53,174 nucleotides of DNA from Clostridiales bacterium (GTDB lineage Bacteria; Bacillota; Clostridia; Oscillospirales; Oscillospiraceae). The stretch lies in the NCBI GenBank assembly GCA_021202515.1, contig JAJQCW010000079.1, positions 1 through 53,174 on the forward strand. Direction: 5' to 3'. Under the pieces are notes generated by a model. The model did no database searches, had not been told where the DNA came from, and saw nothing but the letters and a program-made list of their open reading frames with translations. Numbering within the stretch: the stretch's first letter is position 1; each line of letters starts with the position of its first letter. Made by a program: the position numbers and the translations under genes. Shown in pieces: positions 33,079-41,948 of this stretch.

Positions 33079-34563
33079 ATGGGCAAACCCACTGGATTTT
33101 TAGAGTATCAGCGCCAGGAAAACCCGGCCATCGCGCCGCTGGAGCGCATTAAGAACTTCAACGAGTTCCACCCCCCGCTGGACCGGGAGGCCCGTCAGGA
33201 GCAGGGCGCCCGCTGCATGAACTGCGGCGTGCCCTTCTGTCAGAGCTGTGTGCAGCTCGCCGGAATGTTCTCCGGTTGCCCGCTCCACAACCTGATCCCT
33301 GAGTGGAACGATATGATTTACAAGGGCAACTGGGAGCACGCCCTGACCCGGCTGTGCAAAACGGCCTCCTTCCCGGAGTTTACCGGGCGGGTGTGTCCCG
33401 GCCTGTGCATGGCGGCGTGTACCTGCGGCGCCAACGGCGACCCGGTCACCGTCAAGGAGAACGAGCTGGCCCTCATCGAGTACGGCTGGGAAAACGGGCT
33501 GATTCAGCCCCGCATCCCCGCCGTGCGCACCGGCAAACGCATCGCGGTAGTTGGCTCCGGCCCCTCCGGTCTCGCCACCGCCGACCTGCTCAACCGCCGG
33601 GGCCACTCCGTCACCGTCTACGAGCGGTTTGACCGCATTGGCGGCCTGATGATGTACGGCATCCCCAACATGAAGCTGGAAAAGCACATCATTGACCGTC
33701 GGGTGAACCTGATGAAAGAGGAAGGCGTCACCTTCGTCACCAACGCCGACGTGGGCAACACCGTCTCCGCCCAGGAGCTGATGGACAGCTACGACGCGGT
33801 GGTGCTCTGCTGCGGCGCGTCCAACCCCCGTGACCTGAACAACCCCGGGCGGGACGCCAACGGCATCTATTTCGCCGTGGACTTCCTGCGGCGCAACACC
33901 AAGAGCCTGTTGGACAGTAACCTGACCGACGGCAAGAACATCTCCGCCAAGGACAAGAACGTCATCGTGGTGGGCGGCGGCGACACCGGCAACGACTGCA
34001 TCGGCACCTGTATGCGCCACGGCTGCAAGAGCATCACCGCCCTGGAGATGATGCCCAAGCCCCCGGTGGACCGGCTGCCCAGCAACCCCTGGCCCCAGTG
34101 GCCGCGGGTCCTCAAGACCGATTACGGTCACGAGGAGGCCATCGCCGTCTTTGGCATGGACCCCCGCATCTACCAGACCACGGTGAAGGAGTTCCACAAG
34201 GACGAAAACGGCGACCTGTGCGCCGTCACCATCGTCCATCTGGAGTCCAAGAAGGACGAAAAGACGGGCCGCAACATGATGGTGCCCGTGGAGGGCAGCG
34301 AGGAGACCCTCCCCTGCGAGCTGTTGCTCATCGCCGCCGGGTTCCTGGGCAACCAGAAGTACGTCTCCGAAGCCTTCGGCGTGGAGCTGAACCAGCGCAC
34401 CAACGTCAAGACCGCCGAGGGCAGCTACAAGACCAACGTGGAGAAGGTCTTTACCGCCGGCGACATGCACCGGGGCCAGTCCCTGGTGGTGTGGGGCATC
34501 GCCGAAGGGCGGGCCTGCGCACGCGAGGTGGATGAGTACCTGATGGGATACACCTGCCTGTAA
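33079..34563 (+). CDS. gltD: Glutamate synthase, small subunit
   Basis: NAD(P)H-oxidising beta subunit that passes electrons to GltB, 494 residues. The N-terminal Cys-rich region (CMNCGVPFCQS, then CPLHNLIPEWND and CPGLCMAACTCG) binds two [4Fe-4S] clusters. FAD binding is at GSGPSGLATADLLNRRGH, and the NAD(P)H site at VVGGGDTGNDCIG. The C-terminal TAGDMHRGQSLVVWGIAEGR is the family's second FAD motif. ATG 33079 follows AAAAGGAGGGTG. It is the last gene of the gltBD unit and is followed by a strong terminator. Confidence 0.96.
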   Translation: MGKPTGFLEYQRQENPAIAPLERIKNFNEFHPPLDREARQEQGARCMNCGVPFCQSCVQLAGMFSGCPLHNLIPEWNDMIYKGNWEHALTRLCKTASFPEFTGRVCPGLCMAACTCGANGDPVTVKENELALIEYGWENGLIQPRIPAVRTGKRIAVVGSGPSGLATADLLNRRGHSVTVYERFDRIGGLMMYGIPNMKLEKHIIDRRVNLMKEEGVTFVTNADVGNTVSAQELMDSYDAVVLCCGASNPRDLNNPGRDANGIYFAVDFLRRNTKSLLDSNLTDGKNISAKDKNVIVVGGGDTGNDCIGTCMRHGCKSITALEMMPKPPVDRLPSNPWPQWPRVLKTDYGHEEAIAVFGMDPRIYQTTVKEFHKDENGDLCAVTIVHLESKKDEKTGRNMMVPVEGSEETLPCELLLIAAGFLGNQKYVSEAFGVELNQRTNVKTAEGSYKTNVEKVFTAGDMHRGQSLVVWGIAEGRACAREVDEYLMGYTCL

Positions 34564-34587
34564 GCAATTTGCGATAAACTTTTGCCC

Positions 34588-34625
34588 TCCCGGAACGGAA
34601 ACGTTCCGGGATGGCAATTTTTTTA
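34588..34625 (+). terminator. Terminator after gltD
   Basis: A perfect 10-bp stem TCCCGGAACG/CGTTCCGGGA with loop GAAA, then a T-rich tail. Confidence 0.85.
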
Positions 34626-34665
34626 TCTTTCTGCTATTGGTTATCCCTTTATTCGGCTATGTGCC

Positions 34666-34735
34666 AAAACCCCTCCGCCACCGCCTAAAGGCGGTGGCCC
34701 TCCTCCCCTTTCAGGGAAGGCAAGAGGGGTGGTCA
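34666..34735 (+). repeat. Dispersed GC-rich modular repeat, internally deleted copy
   Basis: It contains only the two end modules (AACCCCTCCGCCACCGCC and GGCAAGAGGGGTGGTC) joined together, about 70 bp. The following 130 bp before the next promoter hold nothing recognisable. Confidence 0.7.
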
Positions 34736-34869
34736 ATTATCGAGTGATGGTTCTCAGTGGAGAACTGGAATTATTGGGGCAAAATGCAAATCAAGCATTA
34801 AATGTTACTCCGCTCCGGGAGGGCGTTTTCATGATGATTTGTGTTTTAAATGGTTTTTTTGGTGGCTCA

Positions 34870-34898
34870 TTGACATAGTCAGCCTAGTATGGTATACT
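34870..34898 (+). promoter_or_regulatory. Promoter of the lipoprotein gene
   Basis: TTGACA (34870-34875), 17 bp, TATACT (34893-34898). Confidence 0.85.
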
Positions 34899-34932
34899 TG
34901 TCACAGCACTATCAGAGAGGAAGTGGTGTGAA

Positions 34933-35436
34933 ATGGTGAAAAAAGCGGCATTGCTTTTATTGACAATGCTGTTCGTTTTGACTGCAGCGGCCTGCGGCTC
35001 CGGGGCCTCTGCCAATGTCACCACCCAGGAGGGCTTAGAGGTCCCGGAGGGTGCGGCGGACTTCCTGACCGCCATTTACACCACCGACCAGGACGGGCGG
35101 TACACCGCCTATTTAGAGGCGACAGAGGACGCCGACGACCCGGACAGCGTGGCCGCAGCCATGGCCAACTACTACGGCAGTCTCTCCTTCTCCGATTTGG
35201 TCACGGAGGAGCTGCTGAGCCAGCTCATCGCCAACCGCATCCCCTACAAATATGACCAGCTCTACGCCGACACCCCCGCCACGGTGGAGTCGGTGGTCTT
35301 TGAAGCGCCGGAGGACGGCGAGGAGGGCTGCGACTTCGTGGTGACGCTGACCATCGGCGGCGAGACCGAGACCCGCACCGGAGCCATTCGCTGGGAGGAA
35401 GATACCGTTCTCATCAGCTCCTTCTGGGAGGGTTAA
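34933..35436 (+). CDS. Lipoprotein of unknown function
   Basis: 167 residues. The N-terminus is a lipoprotein signal (MVKKAALLLLTMLFVLTAAAC) with the lipobox Cys at 21, then a short GSGAS linker. The mature part is acidic and alternates helical (AADFLTAIYTTDQDGRY, AAAMANYYGSLSFSDLVTEELLSQLI) and beta-rich (VESVVFEAPEDGEEGCDFVVTLTIGGETETRTG) segments, resembling small NTF2-like or conjugal VirB8-like folds. That resemblance is only an impression. GAGAGGAAG precedes ATG 34933. It probably shares a transcript with the small membrane protein 42 bp downstream. Confidence 0.75.
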   Translation: MVKKAALLLLTMLFVLTAAACGSGASANVTTQEGLEVPEGAADFLTAIYTTDQDGRYTAYLEATEDADDPDSVAAAMANYYGSLSFSDLVTEELLSQLIANRIPYKYDQLYADTPATVESVVFEAPEDGEEGCDFVVTLTIGGETETRTGAIRWEEDTVLISSFWEG

Positions 35437-35478
35437 ACCGATTTATCGCTTTGTCAAAAGGGTTATGGAGGGATAACT

Positions 35479-35688
35479 ATGAAATTTCTCAAAACGTTCG
35501 CGCTTACCCTGGTACTGTGTTATTTATTCGTCTTTTTCGGCGGATGGATGCTCTTTGACTTTGGCAGCCATTTCTATTTGGCGACAGGGGCTGTTGCCTT
35601 TGTCATCGCCGTGGTCGCAGTCATTCTCGTGGGGCTGGACGAGCGCATTCGGGCGCTGGAAAAGCAGCTCAAAGAGCAGGAGGAATAA
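35479..35688 (+). CDS. Small two-helix membrane protein
   Basis: 69 residues. Two hydrophobic segments (about 8-28, FALTLVLCYLFVFFGGWMLF, and 34-54, FYLATGAVAFVIAVVAVILVG) are followed by a charged cytoplasmic tail (LDERIRALEKQLKEQEE) predicted to be a short coiled coil. A GGAGGG ribosome site precedes ATG 35479. The family is not recognised. Proximity to the lipoprotein suggests a shared envelope role. Confidence 0.65.
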   Translation: MKFLKTFALTLVLCYLFVFFGGWMLFDFGSHFYLATGAVAFVIAVVAVILVGLDERIRALEKQLKEQEE

Positions 35689-35753
35689 GGCGCAAAACAG
35701 CAAACACCCGGCATGAATAAAATGAATGTATTTTTTGACGAAGTGGTAAAGTG

Positions 35754-35800
35754 ACAGCGGCAGGTCCCCCGGTGGGGCCTGCCGCTGTGTTGTTTCTTTT
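35754..35800. terminator. Bidirectional terminator between the small membrane protein gene and pepF
   Basis: A 15-bp stem ACAGCGGCAGG(T)CCCC/GGGGCCTGCCGCTGT with one bulged T. T-rich sequence follows on the plus strand (TTGTTTCTTTTT), and pepF ends just beyond on the minus strand. Confidence 0.8.
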
Positions 35801-35826
35801 TATTGGTCCTGAGGGGAAGCGTTGTC

Positions 35827-37620
35827 TCACTCCTCCAGCAGTGCCTCCAGCTCATCCATCAGCCCGTCGAACACCTTCAGGGCGTCGTTGATGGGGGCGG
35901 GGGTGGACATGTCCACGCCTGCACCCTTCAGCAGTTCGATGGGTGGCTTGGAGCAGCCGCCCTTGAGGAAGCCCAAATAGTCCTGCACGGCGCTGTCCCC
36001 CTCCCGGAGGATGCGGCGGCTCAGGGCGATGGCGGCGGCGTAGCCGGTGGCGTACTGGTAGACGTAGTAGTTGTAGTAGAAATGGGGGATTCTGGCCCAC
36101 TCCAGGGCAATTTCCTCGTCCAGCACGATGTCCGGACCGAAGTAATCCCGGTTGAGCTGGCGGTAAATGTCGCAGCAGGCGTCGGCGGTGACGCCCTGGC
36201 CGCTCTGGGCCAGTTCGTTGATTTTCAGCTCGAACTCCGCGAACATGGTCTGTCGGTAGAGGGTGGTGCGGAACTGCTCCAGGAAGTAGTTGATGAGGTA
36301 GGCGCGCTTGGCCTTGTCGGTGGTGACGCTGAGCAGGTACTCCATCAGCAGGGCCTCGTTGCAGGTGGAGGCCACCTCCGCCACGAAGATGACGTAGTCG
36401 GAATAGACGGTGGGCTGGTTCTTGTTGGAGAGGTAGGAGTGCAGAGAGTGGCCCATCTCGTGGACCAGGGTGAAGGCGTCGTTGAGGGTATCGTGGTAAT
36501 TCAGCAGCACATAGGGGTGGACCTTCGGCCCGGCGGAGTAAGCCCCGGAGCGCTTGCCCGCGTTCTCGTACACGTCGATCCAGCGGTTCTGGAAGCCCTC
36601 TTCGAGAATGGCGAGGTAGTCCTCCCCCAGCGGGGCCAGGGCCTTCCGGGCCAGCTCCTTGGCCTCTTCGAACTCCACGGTAAAGTCTACATCCGCCACC
36701 ATAGGGGCATAGAGGTCGTAGAAGTGCAGCTCATCCACCCCCATCAGCCGCTTGCGCAGCCGGACATAGCGGTACATGGCGGGGAAGTTCTGGTGGACCG
36801 CCTCGATGAGGTTGTGATAGACCTCTTCCGGCACCTCGGTGCTGTCCAGAGCGGCGGCCAGGGCGGAGGGGTACTTCCGGGCGTTGGCGAAGAACCACTG
36901 CTGCTTGGCCTGGGCGCCCAGGGCGGCGGCGGAGGTGTTGCGGAACTGGCGGTAGACGCCGTAGAGGTTCTCAAAGGCGGATTTCCGCAGCGCCCGGTCG
37001 GTGGACTGCATCATGGGGATATAAGTGCCGTGGGTCAGGGTGTGGGGTTGGCCCTGGCCGTCGATGGCGTCGGGGAAGGTCAGGTCCGCGTCGTTGAGCA
37101 TGGAGTAGATGTTCTCCGGGTCATCGGAAATTTGCCCCGCCTGGGCCAGCAGCTTTTCCTCCGCCGGGGAGAGGATGTGTTCCCGCTTGCGGCGGACGTT
37201 GTCCAGGCAGCGGCGGTACAGCTCCAGACCGGGGGTGGACTGGTAGAACGCCTCCAGCGTGTCGTCGGGGATGGCCAGCAGCTCGTTGGTCTCGAAGGAG
37301 CCTGCGGCGCTGACCTGGGTCAGCAGGTTCATGACCTGAGCGGTCATGGACTGGTACTTTGCCACGCGGGTGTCCTCGTCCCCCCGGCGGCAGACGTAGT
37401 TGATGAGGGCGTCGAAGGCCAGGCTCATCTCGTTGTCCAGCCGGAGGTAGGCCAGCAGCGTCTCGCCGCTCTCGCCCAATTTGCCCTCGTAGGCGGCGAT
37501 TTGGGCGGGGTAGCCCTTGGCGGTCTCCAGGGCGGCGGTCCACGCCTCGTCGCTGGGGAAGATGTCCTCCAAGGCCCAAGTGTCGGCCTGGTTCAAATCT
37601 TTGCGTTCGGGAATAGACAT
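35827..37620 (-). CDS. pepF: Oligoendopeptidase F
   Basis: Cytosolic zinc metallopeptidase of family M3 that degrades oligopeptides. It has 597 residues, the normal length. The zinc motif HEMGH is at 387-391 (HEMGHSLHSYLSN); the third ligand Glu lies in FVAEVASTCNEALLMEYLL. The N-terminal part (DLNQADTWALEDIFPSDEAW) is typical of PepF. Start ATG 37620 has AGGAGTG upstream. It lies 56 bp downstream of an S24-type repressor gene on the same strand and may be cotranscribed with it. Confidence 0.95.
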   Translation of the reverse strand: MSIPERKDLNQADTWALEDIFPSDEAWTAALETAKGYPAQIAAYEGKLGESGETLLAYLRLDNEMSLAFDALINYVCRRGDEDTRVAKYQSMTAQVMNLLTQVSAAGSFETNELLAIPDDTLEAFYQSTPGLELYRRCLDNVRRKREHILSPAEEKLLAQAGQISDDPENIYSMLNDADLTFPDAIDGQGQPHTLTHGTYIPMMQSTDRALRKSAFENLYGVYRQFRNTSAAALGAQAKQQWFFANARKYPSALAAALDSTEVPEEVYHNLIEAVHQNFPAMYRYVRLRKRLMGVDELHFYDLYAPMVADVDFTVEFEEAKELARKALAPLGEDYLAILEEGFQNRWIDVYENAGKRSGAYSAGPKVHPYVLLNYHDTLNDAFTLVHEMGHSLHSYLSNKNQPTVYSDYVIFVAEVASTCNEALLMEYLLSVTTDKAKRAYLINYFLEQFRTTLYRQTMFAEFELKINELAQSGQGVTADACCDIYRQLNRDYFGPDIVLDEEIALEWARIPHFYYNYYVYQYATGYAAAIALSRRILREGDSAVQDYLGFLKGGCSKPPIELLKGAGVDMSTPAPINDALKVFDGLMDELEALLEE

Positions 37621-37676
37621 AGTGCTTCACTCCTAATGTTGTGATAGAAAATACTGCAATGAAAAGAGGATGCTGC

Positions 37677-38324
37677 TCAAAGAAAATCCAGATCCCGCGT
37701 CAGCCGCACCGCCACGCCGATGATGCGGGCCGCGCCCGCGGCAAAGTCGGAGACAGGGACGATGCGGGGGGCGTAGTGGGGGTTTTCCGGCTGGAGGATG
37801 ACCCAGTCCCCCTGGCGGTGGAACCGCTTGAGGGTGGCGTCCTCCCCGTCCACCATGCAGGCCACGATTTGCCCGTCCTGAGCGTCGGGCTGCTGGCGGA
37901 TGAGCACCCGGTCCCCGGACTGGATGCCGGCGTTGCACATGCTGTCTCCCCGCACCTCCAGGTAGAAATACCCTTCCTGCTGGGGCACATCTGCCGCCAT
38001 ATAACCCAAAATCTCCTGCTGGGCCAGGGTGGGAATGCCCGCCCGGATGGTGCCCAAAATGGGCAGCAGCGTCTCCCCCGGCTGGGAAAGCGGGTCGATG
38101 GGCTGGGTTTTGGGAACGTCGTAGCCCTGGAGCCACAGGGGGTCCACCTCCAGCTTCATGGCCATTTCGGTGGCGACCCGTGCCTTAGGTTCCCGCTGGC
38201 CCAGGACGTAGCGGTTCAGCGTCTGGGGCTTCATGTCCAGCAGCTTGCCCAGCCGGTCATAGTTCAGCCCCCGCTCCTCCATAATCTGGAGCAGACGGCG
38301 GCCCAGAGTCTCGGTTTTTTCCAT
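37677..38324 (-). CDS. XRE-type repressor with LexA-like S24 peptidase domain
   Basis: 215 residues. The N-terminal helix-turn-helix (19-45: GLNYDRLGKLLDMKPQTLNRYVLGQREP) binds DNA. The C-terminal S24 domain carries a probable Ala95-Gly96 autocleavage site (IRAGIP), Ser128 (RGDSMCNAG) and Lys165 (ATLKRF), the complete catalytic set, so it can self-cleave in response to a RecA-type or other signal. It resembles phage CI/LexA hybrids more than housekeeping LexA. ATG 38324 follows GGGAGGCGG. An inverted repeat overlapping its own -10 suggests autorepression. Confidence 0.85.
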   Translation of the reverse strand: MEKTETLGRRLLQIMEERGLNYDRLGKLLDMKPQTLNRYVLGQREPKARVATEMAMKLEVDPLWLQGYDVPKTQPIDPLSQPGETLLPILGTIRAGIPTLAQQEILGYMAADVPQQEGYFYLEVRGDSMCNAGIQSGDRVLIRQQPDAQDGQIVACMVDGEDATLKRFHRQGDWVILQPENPHYAPRIVPVSDFAAGAARIIGVAVRLTRDLDFL

Positions 38325-38345
38325 TTGACCGCCTCCCTTTCCGCC

Positions 38346-38366
38346 AGTATAACCATTTGACGTTAT
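38346..38366 (-). promoter_or_regulatory. Promoter and candidate operator of the S24 repressor gene
   Basis: On the minus strand TATACT (38351-38346) is the -10. An ATAAC-N8-GTTAT inverted repeat (38349-38366) overlaps it, a likely autoregulatory operator. The -35 is poor. Confidence 0.45.
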
Positions 38367-38617
38367 TTTAACAGAGAATATCACCAAACGCAAGGTTTTG
38401 TTTTCCCGATGGGCGGCCCGTGCAGACAGTTGAAAAGGCCCCCCGCTCCAGGAAAATATTAAGATAATGTAAAAAGAACTGTCGAAGTTTAAATTTATAC
38501 AAACTGTGCGGAAATTGCCACTTGTAAACGGACGAGAATTATATTAAGATAGTATCTGAACAAATGAGAATTTTTTTCGTTCTTAGTTACGAAATACACA
38601 AAACAGGTGAACAAAAT

Positions 38618-41560
38618 ATGAACCTTAGAATTGGCATCGACATCGGCTCCACCACCGTTAAGGTGGTGGTGCTGGACGAGCAGAACAAGCTGCTCTTCCG
38701 CTCCTACGAGCGGCACTTCTCCAAGGTGCGGGAAAAGACCTGTGAGATTTTGGAGCGGCCGGAGGTGTACAACCTCCTGACCGGCCAGCAGGTCAAAATG
38801 GTCATCACCGGCTCCGCCGGACTGGGCGTGTCCAAGGCCAGCGGCGTGGACTTTGTTCAGGAGGTCTACGCCACCGCCGCCGCCGTGGACGAGTTCATCC
38901 CCAACACCGACGCGGTCATCGAGCTGGGCGGCGAGGACGCTAAAATCATCTTCTTCGGCGGCGCGCTGGAGGAGCGGATGAATGGCTCCTGCGCCGGCGG
39001 CACCGGGGCTTTCATCGACCAGATGGCCACCCTGATGAACGTCACCGGGGACGAGCTGGACCGGCTCTCCCTGAAACACGAAAAAATCTACCCCATCGCT
39101 TCCCGCTGCGGCGTGTTCGCCAAGAGCGACATCCAGCCCATCCTGAACCAGGGTGGGCGCAAGGAGGACGTGGCGGCCTCCATCTTCCAGGCGGTGGTGG
39201 ACCAGACCATCGCCGGATTGACCCAGGGCCGGGAATTGAAGGGCAAGATCGTCTTTTTGGGCGGCCCCCTGCACTTCCTGATGGGCCTGCGGGAGCGGTT
39301 CGTAGAGACGCTGCACCTGGACGAGGAACACGCCATCTTCCCGGAGGACGGCGACTGCTTCGCCGCCATCGGCGCGGCCCTCTGTGCCACCGACTACCCG
39401 GACAAGCTGTTCGACGACCAGCTCAAGCTGCTGGAGGAGTCCCAGAACGCGGTTTCCAGCGTGGACACCGCCCCCGCCCTCTTCGAAAGCCAGGAGGACT
39501 ATGACGCCTTCTGCCAGCGGCACAACGCCCAGCATCCCCCCGCGTATGACATCGCCACCTATACCGGCGACGCCTACCTGGGCATCGACGCAGGCAGCAC
39601 CACCACCAAGCTGGTGCTCATCGCCCCGGACGGCGGCCTGCTGTATACGTATTACCACTCCAACCTGGGCAACCCGGTTTCCATCGTCAAAGAGCAGTTA
39701 GAGACCATCTACGGCCTCATCGGGGACCGCATCACCATCAAGGGCAGCGCCGTCACCGGCTACGGCGAGGACCTCATCAAAAACGCCTTCCGCTGCGACC
39801 TGGGCCTGGTGGAGACGGTGGCCCACTACAACGCCGCCGCCCACTTCAACCCCGACGTGGACTTCATCATCGACATCGGCGGCCAGGACATGAAGTGCTT
39901 CAAAATTCGCAACGGCGCGGTGGACTCCATCATGCTCAACGAGGCGTGTTCCTCCGGCTGCGGCTCCTTCATCGAGACCTTCGCCCGTGCCCTGGGCTAT
40001 GACATCGCGGACTTCGCCAAGCTGGGCCTGTTCACCAAGAAGCCGGTGAACCTGGGGTCCCGCTGCACCGTGTTTATGAACTCCTCCGTCAAGCAGGCCC
40101 AGAAGGACGGCGCCAGCGTGGAGGATATCTCTGCGGGTCTCTCCATCTCCATCGTGAAAAACGCCATTTACAAGGTGCTGCGGATGTCCTCTGCCGACGA
40201 CCTGGGCCAGCACATCGTGGTGCAGGGCGGCACCTTCCACAACGACGCAGTCCTCCGGGCCTTCGAGCAGGAGCTGGGCCGGGAGGTCATCCGACCCACC
40301 ATCGCAGGCGTCATGGGCGCCTTCGGCGCGGCGCTGGCCGCCAAAAAGCTGGCGCTGGACAAGACCTCCCTGCTGACGGCGGAGGAGCTGTCCCACTTTG
40401 TCCACACTGCCAAGCCCGTCACCTGCAACGGCTGCACCAACCACTGCTCGCTGACAGTGAACACCTTCGACAATGGCCGCCGCTTCATCTCCGGCAACCG
40501 CTGCTCCAAGCCCCTGGGGGGCAAAAAGGTGGAGTTCCCCGACCTGATGAAGTACAAGTATCAAAAGCTGCGCTCCCTCCACGGCAAGGGGGAGGGCACC
40601 GGCGTCCGGGGCCGCATCGGTATCCCCTTCGGGCTGAATACCTATGAAAACCTGCCCTTCTGGTTCGCTTTCTTCACCAGCCTGAACTTCGACGTGGTCA
40701 TCTCCCCGGAGTCCAGCCGCAAGCTCTACCTCAAAGGCCAGCGGACCATCCCCTCCGACACGGTCTGTTACCCCGCCAAGCTGCTCCACGGCCATGTGCT
40801 GAGCCTGATGGAGCAGGGGGTGGACGCGATTTTCTACCCCTGCATGAGCTACAACTTCGACGAGGGCACCAGCGACAACAACTATAACTGTCCGGTGGTG
40901 GCCTATTACCCCGACCTGATCGCCGCCAACATTCCCCAGCTCAAGCAGGTCAAATACCTGCACCCCTACTTTGGCCTGCACCGGCCCAAGGACTTCGAGA
41001 AGCGGGCGGCGGAGTACTTCAAGGAGGAGTTCAACATCCCCAAGAAGGAGACGGTGGCCGCGGCCAAGGCCGCTTACGCCGCCTACGACGCCTACAAAGA
41101 GGACATCCGCAAAACCGGCCAGGATTACATCGACTTCGCCCGCCGGGAGGGAATGCCCATCATGGTCATGGCCGGACGGCCCTACCACATGGACCCGGAG
41201 ATCAACCACGGCATCAACGACCTGGTCACCTCCTTCCACTTTGTCCTCATCACCGAGGACGCGGTGGCCTACCACATGGACAAGGAACCCCGCACGGTGC
41301 TGAACCAGTGGACCTATCACGCCCGGATGTACAACGCCGCCCGGTACGTCTGCACCCAGCCGGACATGGAGCTGATTCAGTTGGTATCCTTCGGCTGCGG
41401 CGTAGACGCCATCACCACCGACGAAATGCGCTCCATCCTGGAGGACGGCGGCAAGCTCTACACCCAGTTGAAAATCGACGACATCTCCAACCTGGGCGCC
41501 GTGAAGATCCGTATCCGCTCCCTGCTGGCCGCGATCGAGGCCCGGAAGGAGCAGAAGTGA
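38618..41560 (+). CDS. Acyl-CoA dehydratase activase-related protein with two ASKHA domains
   Basis: 980 residues. Two tandem ATPase domains of the HgdC/BadF type begin LRIGIDIGSTTVKVVV (3-18) and LGIDAGSTTTKLVLI (near 324). Each has its own Cys-containing loop that could bind the subunit-bridging [4Fe-4S] cluster (GSCAGGTGAF and EACSSGCGSFIE). A C-terminal region (about 620-980; GIPFGLNTYENLPFWFAFF, YPCMSYNF, GRPYHMDPEINHGIN) resembles DUF2229 and dehydratase-like modules. Characterised activases use ATP to inject an electron into 2-hydroxyacyl-CoA dehydratases; this larger architecture is widespread in anaerobes but its substrate is unknown. ATG 38618 follows AGGTGA; a longer frame from 38564 is less likely. 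The gap upstream (38325-38617) holds a TTGCCA/TATATT promoter-like pair but no gene. Confidence 0.85.
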   Translation: MNLRIGIDIGSTTVKVVVLDEQNKLLFRSYERHFSKVREKTCEILERPEVYNLLTGQQVKMVITGSAGLGVSKASGVDFVQEVYATAAAVDEFIPNTDAVIELGGEDAKIIFFGGALEERMNGSCAGGTGAFIDQMATLMNVTGDELDRLSLKHEKIYPIASRCGVFAKSDIQPILNQGGRKEDVAASIFQAVVDQTIAGLTQGRELKGKIVFLGGPLHFLMGLRERFVETLHLDEEHAIFPEDGDCFAAIGAALCATDYPDKLFDDQLKLLEESQNAVSSVDTAPALFESQEDYDAFCQRHNAQHPPAYDIATYTGDAYLGIDAGSTTTKLVLIAPDGGLLYTYYHSNLGNPVSIVKEQLETIYGLIGDRITIKGSAVTGYGEDLIKNAFRCDLGLVETVAHYNAAAHFNPDVDFIIDIGGQDMKCFKIRNGAVDSIMLNEACSSGCGSFIETFARALGYDIADFAKLGLFTKKPVNLGSRCTVFMNSSVKQAQKDGASVEDISAGLSISIVKNAIYKVLRMSSADDLGQHIVVQGGTFHNDAVLRAFEQELGREVIRPTIAGVMGAFGAALAAKKLALDKTSLLTAEELSHFVHTAKPVTCNGCTNHCSLTVNTFDNGRRFISGNRCSKPLGGKKVEFPDLMKYKYQKLRSLHGKGEGTGVRGRIGIPFGLNTYENLPFWFAFFTSLNFDVVISPESSRKLYLKGQRTIPSDTVCYPAKLLHGHVLSLMEQGVDAIFYPCMSYNFDEGTSDNNYNCPVVAYYPDLIAANIPQLKQVKYLHPYFGLHRPKDFEKRAAEYFKEEFNIPKKETVAAAKAAYAAYDAYKEDIRKTGQDYIDFARREGMPIMVMAGRPYHMDPEINHGINDLVTSFHFVLITEDAVAYHMDKEPRTVLNQWTYHARMYNAARYVCTQPDMELIQLVSFGCGVDAITTDEMRSILEDGGKLYTQLKIDDISNLGAVKIRIRSLLAAIEARKEQK

Positions 41561-41565
41561 CCCTT

Positions 41566-41853
41566 GAGCCTGTCGAAAAGCGACAGGCTCTCGACCAAAA
41601 TCACGGATTTTGGTCGAATATGCGGCCCCGGCAGCGCACATCGTCGCCGCAAGCTCCATATCGCTCCCTTCCGCGCAAAGCGCGAAAGGTCGTTCATTCC
41701 GGCTGCGGCTCCTCTCCCAGCCAAACCCGCTTCGCTGGGCTTTGGCCGGGTCCCCATATGCGCACGTTTGGGGCCTCCCTGTGTGCTTTTGCCGGTACAC
41801 GCCCGGCTAAAAGCACGAATTTCAATTTATTTTGTTGCTTACGCAACAAAACT
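41566..41853 (+). repeat. Hairpins and a shared GC-rich block between the two dehydratase genes
   Basis: GAGCCTGTCG..CGACAGGCTC (41566-41592) and CGACCAAAATC..GATTTTGGTCG (41594-41620) are two successive hairpins. At about 41706-41755 lies a block nearly identical to one inside the repeat at 1848-2030. TTTTGTTGC-TTAC-GCAACAAAA (about 41830-41851) is a third hairpin. No gene is visible in this 388-bp gap. Confidence 0.6.
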
Positions 41854-41948
41854 CCTGCGGAGGGCTTCTAAAACTTCTCACGATACTTAATACCCTCAAG
41901 AATGACTTTTTTGACAATCTGACCTTTTTATTCTGAAAGGAACCCTAT

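Noticed and set aside
28353-33092. A 1579-codon open frame on the minus strand opposite gltB
   Set aside because: It mirrors GC-rich third positions of gltB, has no ribosome site or family motif, and the plus strand gives a full glutamate synthase.
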